Shown here: piece by piece, positions 44,833 to 55,765 of the stretch | Position numbering within the stretch: position 1 is the first letter of the stretch | How the letters are laid out: the number at the start of each line of letters is the position of its first letter | Origin: Bagarius yarrelli | Lineage: Eukaryota; Chordata; Actinopteri; Siluriformes; Sisoridae | Reading direction: 5' to 3' | DNA length: 64,000 bases | NCBI GenBank assembly: GCA_005784505.1 | Contig: VCAZ01000036.1 | Location: 1,783,940-1,847,939 of the forward strand | Program-made: the position numbers and the translations under genes | The notes under the pieces: generated by a model | What the model saw: only the letters and a program-made list of their open reading frames with translations | Databases searched by the model: none | What the model was told of the DNA's origin: nothing

Positions 44833-46602
44833 CTGAACCAGGGCTCACAATTTTTTTTAGCTTTTGGTAGCACAAAATGAATTTAAGTATCCTTAATAAA
44901 TAAAAGACTTTATTCTTAATGTAGAAAATTGTAAAGAAGACAAATCATATTTTACAAACAAAACTGACAATCATATGAAATAATCGAATTACAATTGTCT
45001 ATACAAATATTTGATTCTAACCGAACATCCTATGGTTTATGGTTTGTGGGAAAAACATCCGCAACATCCTGTGCCAGGTAAAGACTCAGGTCTGTCATCA
45101 CTGTGGGGCATCGTGTTTTGAAACCAAGAGTACCAAATCTTTTGATATTTTTAAAACATTTTTAAATACTTTTGCTTAAATAATGTACTGAATTGTGTCA
45201 TGTTAAATTTGTCTCAAAATGTTGTTTCAGTAAAGCCCTTATGTCATTCCAGTTCCACTAGATATTTACATGTGATTTGAATGAATGGTAGATTTTCCCC
45301 AGATGAGAATGGGTGATGGATTGCTGGTTCCAAATTCTCATCTTAACTTTATCCTAAAATCAGCACAAGGTTTTTTCAATGTTTTTTTTTTTTGTTTTTT
45401 TTTTTACAATTTTAAAAAGACTAAAGCCCTTTAACACCCAGGAAAAATAAATAGAAAATAAATAGAAAATAACTTTATGATGCCTTGTATAAAATTCACC
45501 ATGCAGAAATAAAAGTTTAAGTTCCAAGATGTAAATGCACTATAAATTTGATAGGGGTTGGTATAAGTAAATTAATAATAAAACACACATGCTGTTATAG
45601 GAAAGTAATCAGCAGTTGGCGTACCCTTGGTGACCTTTAGTAAGCAGCTGTAAACCACACATCTACACATCCCTGTTACAGCTAATACAGCTATATGCTA
45701 ATAATGCTCATTTTATGTACGACCGACATTATATGCTGTTCGGAGACTTGGTGTTTAATTGCTGCCTTAGTGAGGCTGTTTGTTTAGTTGTCAAAGCCAG
45801 AATCATCCTGTGTCTCGTTACTGTATTAAAAATTAAACAAACAACAAAATAGCTTGTTGCGCTCCTGCTCCTGATCTTTGTTAGTGAATCCAGTTTGGGT
45901 CTTCCTTTCTTAATTATTGCTCTTTTGTCTGCTAAAATGCACCTCGAAATGCTTTTTTCAGTTGAACAGCAACAAGATCTGCTGTAGCAGTGCCGGTAAA
46001 TGTGGTCACCATTTTCTTTTTTGTTGAGTTTAACGTTCATGCCTTCCAGATTAATTTTTACTAGTCCCAGAGGGCGTGCTGTAAATGCAGTTCTAAATTC
46101 GATTGGTTGATGATTCTGTTGTTAATATTTTGCTACAAATGAGATGTGACGTCTTTTAACAAAAGGCTATTGCTATCTTTAGTTCTGTCCCCGAACTTTT
46201 ATAACTTTTATAATTATATAGAATATTCCAGTTTACCCTCAACAAATATAATAAATAAATAAAAATAACTAAGTCATCTTTAGAAAAAAAAAAAAAAATT
46301 TTATTTGTGTTTTTCGGCTGGCCCTCATAACCCATCACTGATAATTAGAATTGATGAGCTTCCATCTTTCTGTCAAACTAATGACATATTGTGAAATGAA
46401 TTGTAATTAAGGGGCAGAAAAACTGTCAAGTCTGCTTATATAGAAAACTTAAGTGTGCTCAGAAGCTGAATATGTTAATGATTTGAGTATTGGGTCATCT
46501 TTACCACCACATCCCCCTGTGAAATCCTCACTCTTCCTCCTGTAATCATCTCCAGACTTCTGTGCAGGAATCATGTGACTGTGGGGAATTGTGTTCATTC
46601 AG
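44833..46602. other. Non-coding stretch, no recognised gene
   Basis: A 103-codon minus frame at 45729-46040 has no recognised domain. CCAGATGAGAATGGGTGATG near 45300 faintly resembles the repeat tail at 22.6 kb. T-runs occur at 45381-45407 and an A-run at 46284. Confidence 0.35.
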
Positions 46603-46614
46603 TTACAATAGTAT

Positions 46615-46882
46615 ATAGTATAGTATATATTCAATTCATTGTCATTGTGCAAGGTACATGTACAGAGCCAATGAAATGCATTTTTCGCATATCCCATCTT
46701 AGTAAGTTGGGGTCAGGGCGCAGGGTCAGCTATGATACAGCGCCCCTGGAGCAGGGGGGGTTAAGGGTCTTGCTCAAGGACCCAACGGTGGTTGACTTGC
46801 TGGAGGTGGGGCTCGAACCCAGGTGTTTCTGGTCTTCAGATTAACAACGCAGCACCTTAACCATTTGAGCCACCCTGCCCCC
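46615..46882 (-). mobile_element. Full-length tRNA-derived SINE with 12-bp target duplication
   Basis: On the minus strand it starts with the GC-rich GGGGGCAGGGTGGCTCAAAT (A box), has CTGGGTTCGAGCCCCACC (intact B box, plus-strand 46811-46820), the ACCGTTGGGTCCTTGAGCAA core, GCGCTGTATCATAGCTGACC, AACTTACTAAGATGGGATAT, and ends TGACAATGAATTGAATATA. Flanks TTACAATAGTAT (46603-46614) and TTATAATAGTAT (46883-46894) differ at one base. This is the best-preserved SINE in the window and a reference for the shorter copies. Confidence 0.85.
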
Positions 46883-46894
46883 TTATAATAGTAT

Positions 46895-47580
46895 TAATGA
46901 GTTCAGTAACTAATGTTGAGGTAAGGAGAGCTGGGGTTTAGTTCATCCCAAAGGTGTTTGTTTTAAAGTTTAAAGTTGTGTCAGAATCAGAGCTAAATGT
47001 AATACTATAACATAAAAAGACATTTGAGTCAACTTTGGAGAAGACGCTGTTAAGGGTGTGCTGGTGAAATGTTCCAAAACTTTTGGAAAAAGTGTATATG
47101 CTCGTATAAACAGATATACAATGTGGTGGTTCATTGCTTTCGAAAAATGATTTGAATGAGTTCTGCGTTTAATATGATGGCCAGTTTTTTTCACACTGAA
47201 CGATTTATAGTTGACATTTATATTTGTTTTTGTCATTGGAAATTGGACCTCTTTCAGGTAATGAGATGTTTTTAAAATTCCCCTCAGGCACTTTTTTCAT
47301 TGGCCAGCGCCTAATTACGAAAATAAGTCCACGAAGGTGTCAAAACTTACTAAGGGAATTACAAAACAAGTGAAATAGCAGAAAGATAAAACGTCCCAGA
47401 TGGTGTAAAGAATTTAGCAAAGCCTTTTTTCTGATACAAAAACTGAGACACAACACAATCAAAGCGGCACACGGGTGAGAGTTTACTCATCAGAACATTT
47501 TGTTGGATTCGTAGGAACTTGTAAAAGCTGTCAGATGACTCACTAATTTAATGGTGAAAAAAGCCTACAGCCCATCTGTC
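46895..47580. other. Non-coding stretch, no recognised gene
   Basis: Nothing beyond a short string (GTTCCAAAACTTTTGG, 47072) that may be a Tc1-end scrap. Confidence 0.35.
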
Positions 47581-47590
47581 ACCAATCTGA

Positions 47591-47785
47591 ATAATAATCT
47601 CTCTATCTCGCTTTCTCTCATTTTCTCTCTCTCTCTCTCTCTTTCTTTCTTCGTTTTTTCTTTATTTTTCTCTCTTTCTCTATCTCTTTTTATTTTCTTT
47701 CTGCAGCGCTCTCTCTCTTCTCTCAGTCTTTCTCACTCACTAGACGTGTCCTGCAATAAAGCATCAGATCAGTACAGAATAATAT
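47591..47785. repeat. CT-rich low-complexity tract with trailing shared motif
   Basis: CTCT/CTTT sequence to about 47740 is followed by GTCCTGCAATAAAGCATCAG and ATCAGTACAGAATAAT, a diverged version of the motif after the CT tracts at 15.9 and 44.8 kb. Confidence 0.75.
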
Positions 47786-48654
47786 GGTTCCCTTATAAAA
47801 TATATTTCCATGACCATGCGCTGGATTAGTTCAATTAATGTGATGTGGAACGTGACATGTTCCGTAATCATATTTTTATCGCCATAAAACACATAATTAA
47901 CACTATTGTATAGTTTAGTCATATATAGGAGAACTCTCTATCTTTATTCCAACAGACTGAGGAAAGACTTTTTGTTCTGTTGTTACTCCTGAGATATATT
48001 TAGTAGGAAGAGGAATCATCGAATTCCCTACAGGCTTTCATGCTTTTCATTCGCATACAGGAAAAATTGAGAAACTTATTTCCCACTTCACCTCTAGCAG
48101 TACTCTCCATATGGGCTTCAAGCACTACTTAATTTGTGCTGAAGCTCAGGGGAACTGGAAACACTGCACTTTCGGCACTCTGCTTTGTAGCTCCTGTGTT
48201 CAGGAAATGATTTTACAAAATACATAGTTACAAAATAATGACATGAATGTGAATGTAAAAGAAAATAAAACAACAAAGAATGTGAAATTTTTATTTTAAA
48301 ACGTCTCTTTCCAGCAGTGATCAACTGTGGTAACCAGAAGCTTTCTAAATGTGTGTGTAATAGAAATGATACAAAATCAGGGATGGGCAACCCATGTTTT
48401 GCTTATTTTCCCTAACTATCCCTGCCCTACAGACTGCTGATTACCTGGATCAGGTGTATTTAGTCAGTCAGATGACAAGCTGTGTTCTGATTGGATCGGA
48501 AAAACTTGTCCTGAATTTTGACTCAAACCTATTGATGTCATAGTGTCTAATTTCACTTGTATTTATACAATTACCACTGTAAATAAATGAACAAATCCCC
48601 ACTGTTACAATCTAGTAAAAAGTCTCTCCAGGAGTGAAGCTTCCTTCCTTCTCA
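47786..48654. other. Non-coding stretch with a dispersed-repeat scrap
   Basis: At 48378-48560, AGGGATGGGCAACCCATG, GATTACCTGGATCAGGTGTA and the following text resemble a common fish hAT-type repeat with a GGGCTGGGCAACC end. Nothing else identified. Confidence 0.35.
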
Positions 48655-48710
48655 CTCACTCACTCACTCACTCACTCTCTCTTTCCTTTCTTTCTTTCTT
48701 TCTTTCTTTC

Positions 48711-48742
<32 letters not shown>

Positions 48743-48770
48743 GTTTCTTTCTTTCTTTTCTTTTCGCTCT
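48655..48770. repeat. CTCA/CTTT microsatellite
   Basis: (CTCA)n passes into (CTTT)n over about 115 bp, ending just before the LINE. It produces a Lys/Glu-rich minus-strand frame (48664-48900) that is an artefact. Confidence 0.9.
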
Positions 48771-48789
48771 CACTGTGTCTGGCGTTTAA

Positions 48790-51700
48790 AAGTTTAACCC
48801 AGAGACACGGGTTTAAGGTATTAGTCCCGGCAGTGTGTTCGGTGGAGGAATGCGCTGCGGTGGTGGCTAAAATAATTGGGCTGAAGAGCATTCTAACCAC
48901 CTCCAGGATGAATAAAGCGGTGGTGATGTTTGTGGACGATATGCAGAAAGCGGAGGCTGTGGTTTTGGGTGGTGTTGTTATTAACGGGACTTTAATTAAA
49001 GTTTTCTACTATCTACTCCTACAGGAGACAGGCTTTTGTGGTCCTCAATAACAGAGATAAGGATTTAAATGTAGTATCCACAGTTAAGCTGGATGGGGAG
49101 GAGTATAGCTTCTTTGCAACTTCTGGGGGTCTAAAGTGTTGACAGTGGTTTCAAACTTTTAAGTAGCTGTGGTCCGAATGACTATTTGTTTATTGGAGGA
49201 GATTTTAATTGTACGCAAAATGACTTAATCGTTCGGAATCACAGAGAGCCGAATTCAGCTTCTAAGTATGCACTTACACATCTTAGAAAAACTCATGGTC
49301 TGGTAGACGTTTGAAGGAGATTACATGGGACAGAAAGACAATATACATGGGCATGTTTTAGAGAGGATTTTATCTCCCTAGCTAGATTAGACAGGTTTTA
49401 CTGCTTTAAACACAATTTTAATGTTTTTAAAGCTAGTGAAATAACACCTGTTAGTTTATCAGACCATTTGTTAGTCAAATGTAGAGTTTTTATTGCAAAT
49501 CTTAAACACAAAAGTGCGTATTGGCATTTTAATGTTTCGTTATTAGATGATGCAAATTTCACTGAGGCTTTTAGATTCTTTTGGACCTCTTTTAAAAGTG
49601 AAAAGATTTTATTCTCCTCCTGTAGACAATGGTGGGATTATGGCAAGGTTTTAGCAGCTCTGTCATGAGTACACTGTAAACATCACCAGGGACATCACCA
49701 AGTCATTAAAGGATCTGGAGACAGGAATAGTGGAACTCCAGGCTTTAGCCGAGTCCACAGGAAATAAGAGGCATGTTGAGGACCTCAAAGAAAAAAGGCG
49801 TTAAATGGCGGATCTATTGGGTACAAAAGCACAAGGTGCTGTCATTCGGTCCAGATTCAAAGGGGTTAACGAAATGGATGCTCCGTCAAAATACTTTTCT
49901 GGACTGGAAAAAAAGAATTGCCAGAGCAGATTCATACATGCATTACACACAGTAAATGGACAATACATAACGCACACTTATGAAATCCAACGGTATGCCA
50001 TGAACTTTTACCAAGACTTGTACAGCAGTGAGTACAAAGACAACAAGGAGCCGCTAGACGCCTTTTACCAGGGTCTTCCTAAGGCTTCTTCAGAGGACAA
50101 TGCAGCATTATGAGGTCCACTGGTTCTAGAGGAACTGCAGGCTGCTTTGAACATCATGCCAGGAGGAAAAGCACCTGGAATCGATGGCCTGCCAGTGCAA
50201 TTCTACAAGTTCTTTTGAAAAGAACTGGGGGAAGATCTGCTGGAGGTCCTTGAGGAAAGCTGCAGGAAAAGGTGCCTACCCCTGAGAAGCCAGAGGGCAG
50301 TGATCATGCTTCTTCCTAAGAAAGGAGACCTCCAGAATATCAGAAAATGGCGTCCAGTCTCACTTCTGTGTACGGACTACAAAATTATGTCAAAAGCACT
50401 GGCCAACCGTCTCAGAGACATCATGGACTCTTTGATTCACTCAGACCAAACATACTGTGTGCCCAATAGGTCCATCATTGACAACGTTCATTTGATTCGG
50501 GACATTGTGGAAGTCTCCAGGTCATTGGCAGTAGATCTTGGTCTGATTTCACTAGACCAAGAAAAAGCTTTTGACAGGGTTGAGCATCAATACCTCTGGA
50601 AGACTCTGGAGGAATTTGGTCTCAACCCTAGTCTAATAGCAATGATGAAAGTGATGTACCAGGATGTGGAAAGTGTACTCAAGATCAATGGAGGGTTAAG
50701 TGCTCCTTTTAAAGTACAAAGGGGATAAGGCAAGGATACTCGTTATCCGGTATGTTATACACTTTATCAATTGAACTTTTTTACACAAACTACGAGCTTT
50801 AAATGGTTTTACTGTACCTGGTTTCAATGTTCCACATGTTTTATCCGCTTATGCTGATGATGTTATGATTTTAGTTCAAAACTGAGATTAACATTTTAAA
50901 GAAGGTAGTTTTTAATTTTGGTCTGGTGTCTTTTTCAAAATCCAATTGGAAAAAAAGCGATGCCATAGCAATAGGAAACTGGTCCCAAGGTTTGCCCAGG
51001 TTACCAGGTGGGCTAGAGTGGAAGAAAGGAGAATTTAAATATCTGGGTATTTATTTAAATGATGACAAGAAAAATTGGGAAGGGATCAAAGAAAAAATAT
51101 AAGGCAAACTAAAAAAATGGGAATGGATTAAACCAAACGTCCCTTCGGGGGAGGGTATTGGTGGTAAATAACCTTGTGGCCTCAATGCTGTGGCATCGCC
51201 TAGCTTGCCTAGAGCCCCCTACTGGGTTGATTGAAGAAGTGCAAGCTCCATTGATTAATATTGTGTGGGACAAACCGCACTGGGTTCCAAAAAGTGTTTT
51301 ATTTCTTACCAAAGAGGAAGGAGGTCAAGGGTTGGTAGATGTAAAAAGTAGAACCACAACTTTCTGATTTCAAATAGTACAGAAATACCTGTCCAGCTCT
51401 GAATTCCTGGTTTGGGGAGATGCCACAAGATTTTATTTTAAGAAAAAGCAACGACTTTAACTGTGATCGCACTTTATTTTTAATGGACCCAACTGTTTGA
51501 AATGTTTCTAACATGTCTAAGTGTTTTTAAAGCATGGACTTTATTTAAACGGGGATCTCATGGCCCTGATTTCTCTCTGCACTGGCTTCTAGAAGAGCCT
51601 TTAGTGGGAGGAGGACAAATGGACATTAAAGACAGTCTACCAGGTATTACACGTATCACAGTATCGAAAAAATTTGCAACATTAAAGAGACTAATGAACA

Positions 51701-52330
51701 CTGCAGGTCCTGAGTTCAAAGACACGAAAGCGGTGGCAGAGGAACTCGGGCTGAGGTCACTACGACAAGCAGAGGTTATCACAAAAAGATGGGTAAACAG
51801 ACTGTCAGATGATGAGCTGATTCTGATAAAAGAATATCACGATAAATCGGAAACACCGGACAAAAGTGACCCTTTTTTTTAGATGACATTAAGCCAGTTT
51901 GGAGGGTGTTTTACAAAATGCCACTTAGAAAAAGGTCTGGTGATTTACAGTGGAAAATTTTACATGGTGCAGTGGGGGTCAATGTTTTAATTTCACTGTT
52001 TTATGGAATGTAAGAGACTTAACCCACTGTTTGAGCTGCTGGATACAGGTTTTAATCTGTTTGGTGAAAAGTGGATTCAGGTACATTTTATTTTTGGTGC
52101 TGGGTACCAACAAGCAAAAAAACAAAAATGGGAGCTGATCAATTTTGTAGGAGAAGCGAAGATGTCCATATAAATAACTCGGAAAAATCAAGTAGAGAAA
52201 AGACGATTGATCAGTTCCACTTCTGTTTTTAGAGCTTTAGTAAAAGCTCGAATTAGAGTCAAGTTCAACTTTTTTAATTCAATGAATGACATAAACGCTT
52301 TTATACAGAAATGGTGCTAAATATGCAAAT
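48790..52330 (+). pseudogene. Decayed Tx1-like LINE (ORF1, endonuclease, reverse transcriptase)
   Basis: A 3.5-kb remnant, about half the length of an intact Tx1-type element. In order: ORF1 N-terminal segment at 48817-49005 (VEECAAVVAKIIG, SRMNKAVVMF); after a deletion, a later ORF1 segment at 49023-49142 (RRQAFVVLNNRDKDL, YSFFATSGGLKC), ending just where the zinc knuckle would start; after another deletion, endonuclease from about 49163 (FIGGDFNC at 49189, SLSDHLLVKC near 49453) with a TGA at 49313; a linker with a TAA at 49802; then reverse transcriptase with GGKAPGIDGLP, RPVSLLCTDYKI and SLDQEKAFDRVEH, a frameshift near 50725, and YADD at 50850-50861. C-terminal segments continue with stops to about 52320. 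It cannot encode an active enzyme. Confidence 0.85.
50114..50880 (+). pseudogene. Reverse transcriptase core of the Tx1-like LINE
   Basis: The best-preserved part: finger and palm motifs PGIDGLPVQFYKFF (followed by a stop at 50217), LLPKKGDLQNIRKWRPVSLL, NRSIIDNVHLIRDI, LISLDQEKAFDRV, and, after a frameshift near 50725, SAYADDVMIL. The YADD aspartates survive, but stops and the frameshift prevent a continuous product. Confidence 0.85.
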
Positions 52331-52474
52331 AATTTTTTTGTGTAAAATGCTGCTGTTTTAAGAAAAATCCAACCTACTGAAACAGAAACTGTTTTTAATA
52401 CCCATTGAAATGGGTATTAATAGCATTTTATATATTTATTTATCTTTCTAATTATTTGTTTATGTATTTATGTC
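52331..52474. other. LINE 3' flank and AT-rich DNA
   Basis: A short inverse pair AATACCCATT/AATGGGTATT at 52398-52420 lies just after the LINE's last recognisable codons. No clear poly(A) tail is seen. Confidence 0.35.
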
Positions 52475-52571
52475 TCTCTCTCTCTCTCTCTTACTCACTC
52501 ACTCACTTTCTCTCTCTCTCTCTCTTTCTCTCTTACTTTCTTTATTTCTCTCTCTTTTTCTATCTCTCTCG
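52475..52571. repeat. CT-rich microsatellite
   Basis: (CT)n and (CTCA)n tracts; overlapping Ser/Leu-rich frames are artefacts. Confidence 0.9.
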
Positions 52572-53480
52572 GATGTTCAAACAAGCGCATACAGATGTGA
52601 TAGACAATATTTTTGTCCATATAGCGTAATGCTAAATTCTAGGCTTGGAGAAACAAAATAAACTGTGAGAAAACTGTAATTAGTTAGTGTGTAAAAAAAC
52701 ACACCAAAAAGACAGAAAGATCCTTGCTTTAGATGTGAAAGGTCCTGATTAGAAAGACAGAACAAAGCATGAGAAAAAAATTAAGGTTGTACAAAAGAAA
52801 AACAAAGACAGACTATCCTGTTAAGCCGTTCGTGACCCCCAAAAGGCAGATTCTGATCGTTTGTTTGGAGCCTTTTTAAGAAGGTTTAGGAAGACAGTTG
52901 AATACTTAATTACAAACTCATAGAAGTGGATGTGAGAATTTTGAAACAGATTACACAGCAGGAGCAGTGAACAGATCAATGGCTTGTAATCTGTGCAAAC
53001 ACATGCATAATTGATTTCAGCTAAATCTGCAATCAAAATTCAATACTGCACCGCTTCATGCATAACTGCAAGCTGGGAAATCACACACCTGGATTTTTGA
53101 ATTAATTTAAAACATTAAAAAAAAGGAATTCTCTAACAGTAAGATGTGGAAAATTGCAGTATAGTGCAGTATTTTATAGTATTTACTCCGTATTACTGCA
53201 ATGTACTATAGTATCAACAAGAGATGCACAATATGAAAAATTAACCAATACTGATAACAATAATTAAGTCCTTCTCGTGGTCGATTTCAATACAGATAAA
53301 CAATGTGTTCGTATTTTTATAGTACTATTTTCACATTATCTGCAGTTTGTGCACTAAAATCTAAGATGGACTGATATTAACTGATATTTTAGTAGCTTTG
53401 GCTAAACTATAATAGCAAATATTATTAACCAGTTCAATGCATTTATTTCCGTTTTGACCTGATAAGAAAAAAAAAATTGA
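52572..53480. other. Non-coding stretch; a duplicated block at 52968-53090
   Basis: ATATTTTTGTCCATATAGCG at 52608 may be a Tc1-like end. The block with ACACATGCATAATTGATTTC matches 17.82-17.93 kb. AGTATTTTATAGTATTTACT near 53167 resembles the lectin 5' flank. No gene. Confidence 0.4.
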
Positions 53481-53485
53481 ACGGG

Positions 53486-53600
53486 AACCCACCCAATCTG
53501 GAAAACACTGGGTGGGCACTCTCCCAATCTGGCAACAAGAACCCATCCAATGGGTACCAATCAAACCTACCCAATCTGGCGACACTGGCTGCAGTCACTT
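53486..53600. repeat. Short degenerate tandem repeat (CCCAATCTGGCAACA)
   Basis: Three to four diverged copies of a 30-40-bp unit with ACCCAATCTGG core. The minus-strand frame rich in DWVG and IG is a product of the repeat. Confidence 0.6.
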
Positions 53601-53829
53601 ACATTCGGAAAGCGGATGAATCTCAGATAAATTAAAATGATTGATTTAGCAGCAAGCTGTAATTTATCTATTTATCTGAATTTATACATTTATCTGAGAA
53701 ATAAAAATGACATCATTTGCACCCATAATTTCTATCTGACAAATCTAGTGAATATATAAACTTTAGTAAATACTGTAGTATACATAGTAGAAAGAAGTCT
53801 GTGTTATATTGGATTATATTAAAGTATTT

Positions 53830-54215
53830 ACTTAAAGTATTTAGTTTGTTATAGTATTTACACTCTGTTAATGTTTACACCATAGAAAGAACTGTAGTGA
53901 CCTGATCAATAATATTGTAAAGAGTTGCTCTTTGGGCAAGTTTTTAATGGTGAACAGACTTTCACTTCTATTAAACAATGTCAGATCATTGATTTAACAA
54001 AAAATTGAACAATACAGCAAAGACTTTCAACAAAAACCAGCAATAAAAAATGAAGTTTGCTAACATGTTATTTGGTTTTATTTATTTGAGGGACTTTGTG
54101 TGTGTATGTGTGTTGCATTGATCCACTTTTTGTTCTGATTTGCGTTGTGAAGGTTCATTTTAATTAATAATCTAGTTATTTGTGTCACATCATTGCAATT
54201 TATTATCATATATTA
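53830..54215. repeat. Diverged copy of the lectin 5' flank
   Basis: Strings such as ATAGAAAGAACTGTAGTGAC, CTGATCAATAAT, TTTAATGGTGAACA and TCATTGCAATTTATTATCAT align in order with 3361-3590, just upstream of lectin copy 2. The hAT-like end at 3275-3363 is absent here. Divergence is far greater than between the two lectin units. Confidence 0.65.
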
Positions 54216-55330
54216 TCTATAAAAATTTTTTTTACTACATATGTTGCTCTACAACACTATATTATTTTTTAATATAAGTAAAACAAAGTAAAAAAGTTGT
54301 TTTATTTGAATAAAAAAATGAAAGGTTAAATCAATCTATTAAAAAGAAATGAGTGAATGTTCAGCTCTCAAGGGACATTTTGGAAATAAGGGTGTCAAAA
54401 GCTTTTCCTATTTTATACAGCTCAAAGCTTCTGAGATTGGATTTCTTCTCTATGGCTTGTTTTGGGAAAGAACAAAAGCAGGGATCATATGGATCTTGAA
54501 CCCTAGGCACAATCCTTTCTAATTTAAAGATTAGATTGTCTCTTTCCAAATGTCAGTGCCCTGGAAAACACAGTGCCACCAGAATCCTTTAGATTGTATT
54601 TGTGCAGCTCCTATAGAACATTGAGCAAAAAAGCAAAGTGTCTCAGGATCCTATTAAAGGCAGCCATGATGGGATTATTCCTTTTCCTCTCACTCTAAGA
54701 TCCAGCACTCTGAACTGAACAGCTCTGCCTGAGCTTGTAAAGTTTCCAGATTTTATGTTTTTCAATAAAGAAACACCTCAAAATAACTTTTCGCATGGGA
54801 TTAGTATTATCTTGGGTCCTTGTGTTATTTAGAACTGACAACACACACAGAGCAGAATTTCATTTGGTACATTCACACAGGATACGCAAAGCCTGAGATA
54901 TTACTTAAATGTACTGACTTATCTCCCGGACAGGCCTGCTTCTTGTCAACCATAGAAGGCTGGGCAACATCTTTTGTAAGAGGTGTTAGGGACATAGATA
55001 CTTTGTAAAATTCAACTACTGAAGTGATAGAATAGCATAAAAAATTGTGGTGCTAATATAATTGCTTGGGTTTGGTTAATAAGACATTATATTATATAAG
55101 ACAAAAATGTATTTATTGTTCAAATGTTAAACAAAAGGTTATTTTTAATGTTCGGAATGACTAATTACTGGTGTAATAAGCAATTTAGGAACATTATAAC
55201 CTTGTTATAGTTGCAGTTGGAGTGGAGTTTGAGCTACTAAAAATTAAAGATTTAAAAGAGAAATCGAGTAAACAAAAAAATTACTAGAAAGAAAGATAGA
55301 TAGACAGACAGACACAGTCAGACAGACAGA
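54216..55330. other. Stretch between the two relic lectin flanks, no lectin coding
   Basis: No C-type lectin motif was found in any frame I read. AATAAAG and CTTGGGTCCTTGTGTTATTT near 54768-54830 look like the end of an LTR, followed by a 62-codon frame at 54820-55008 with no recognised domain. The interval may have been replaced by a retroelement scrap. Confidence 0.35.
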
Positions 55331-55334
55331 AAGA

Positions 55335-55366
55335 CATAGATAGATAGATAGATAGATAGATAGATC
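55335..55366. repeat. GATA microsatellite
   Basis: About eight GATA units, preceded by decayed AGAC/GATA sequence. Confidence 0.9.
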
Positions 55367-55540
55367 TATCCATTGGATAGGCTATTGCTTGTCGATTGTT
55401 GATATAGGTACAGATGTATGATATAAAGAGAAGAATGTTCCATGCCGCTAACCATGTCGTCTATCGCTATTTAATTTTTCTTATTTGTTTTTGCTTTTTT
55501 TTGGCATTTAGTTTCTTTTTTCAAAAAAGGATTATGATTG

Positions 55541-55765
55541 TTTAGTGTATATACTGATTAAATGTGAGGTCACATGTGTTTCTGTCTCTACTGATATTCT
55601 CACTTTTTTTTCCTCTTTAGTCATTATTTTCCACACTTTAATAAATGTGTGTTTCATGCACGAACTTCAGACGACAGACTTAACATTTTATTATACAAAA
55701 CATGATGAAAAAGTATTATTATAACTGCATTTATATTATTAACATTTAATAGTAATGACATCAAA
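55541..55765. repeat. Diverged copy of the lectin 3' flank / 1.8-kb unit start
   Basis: AATGTGAGGTCACATGTGTT, CTCTACTGATATTCTCACTT, GTCATTATTTTC and CTTTAATAAATG align in order with 5345-5540 and the same part of every array unit. It has a 9-bp gap and about 20% difference by eye. Confidence 0.7.

Noticed and set aside
44437..44870. Two overlapping long frames of Ser/Leu/Pro-rich protein
   Set aside because: They are translations of a CT-rich low-complexity tract in two frames.
45729..46040. 103-codon minus-strand frame
   Set aside because: No domain or signal recognised; length is within chance for this composition.
48664..48900. Lys/Glu-rich minus-strand protein
   Set aside because: It is the reverse translation of a CTTT microsatellite.
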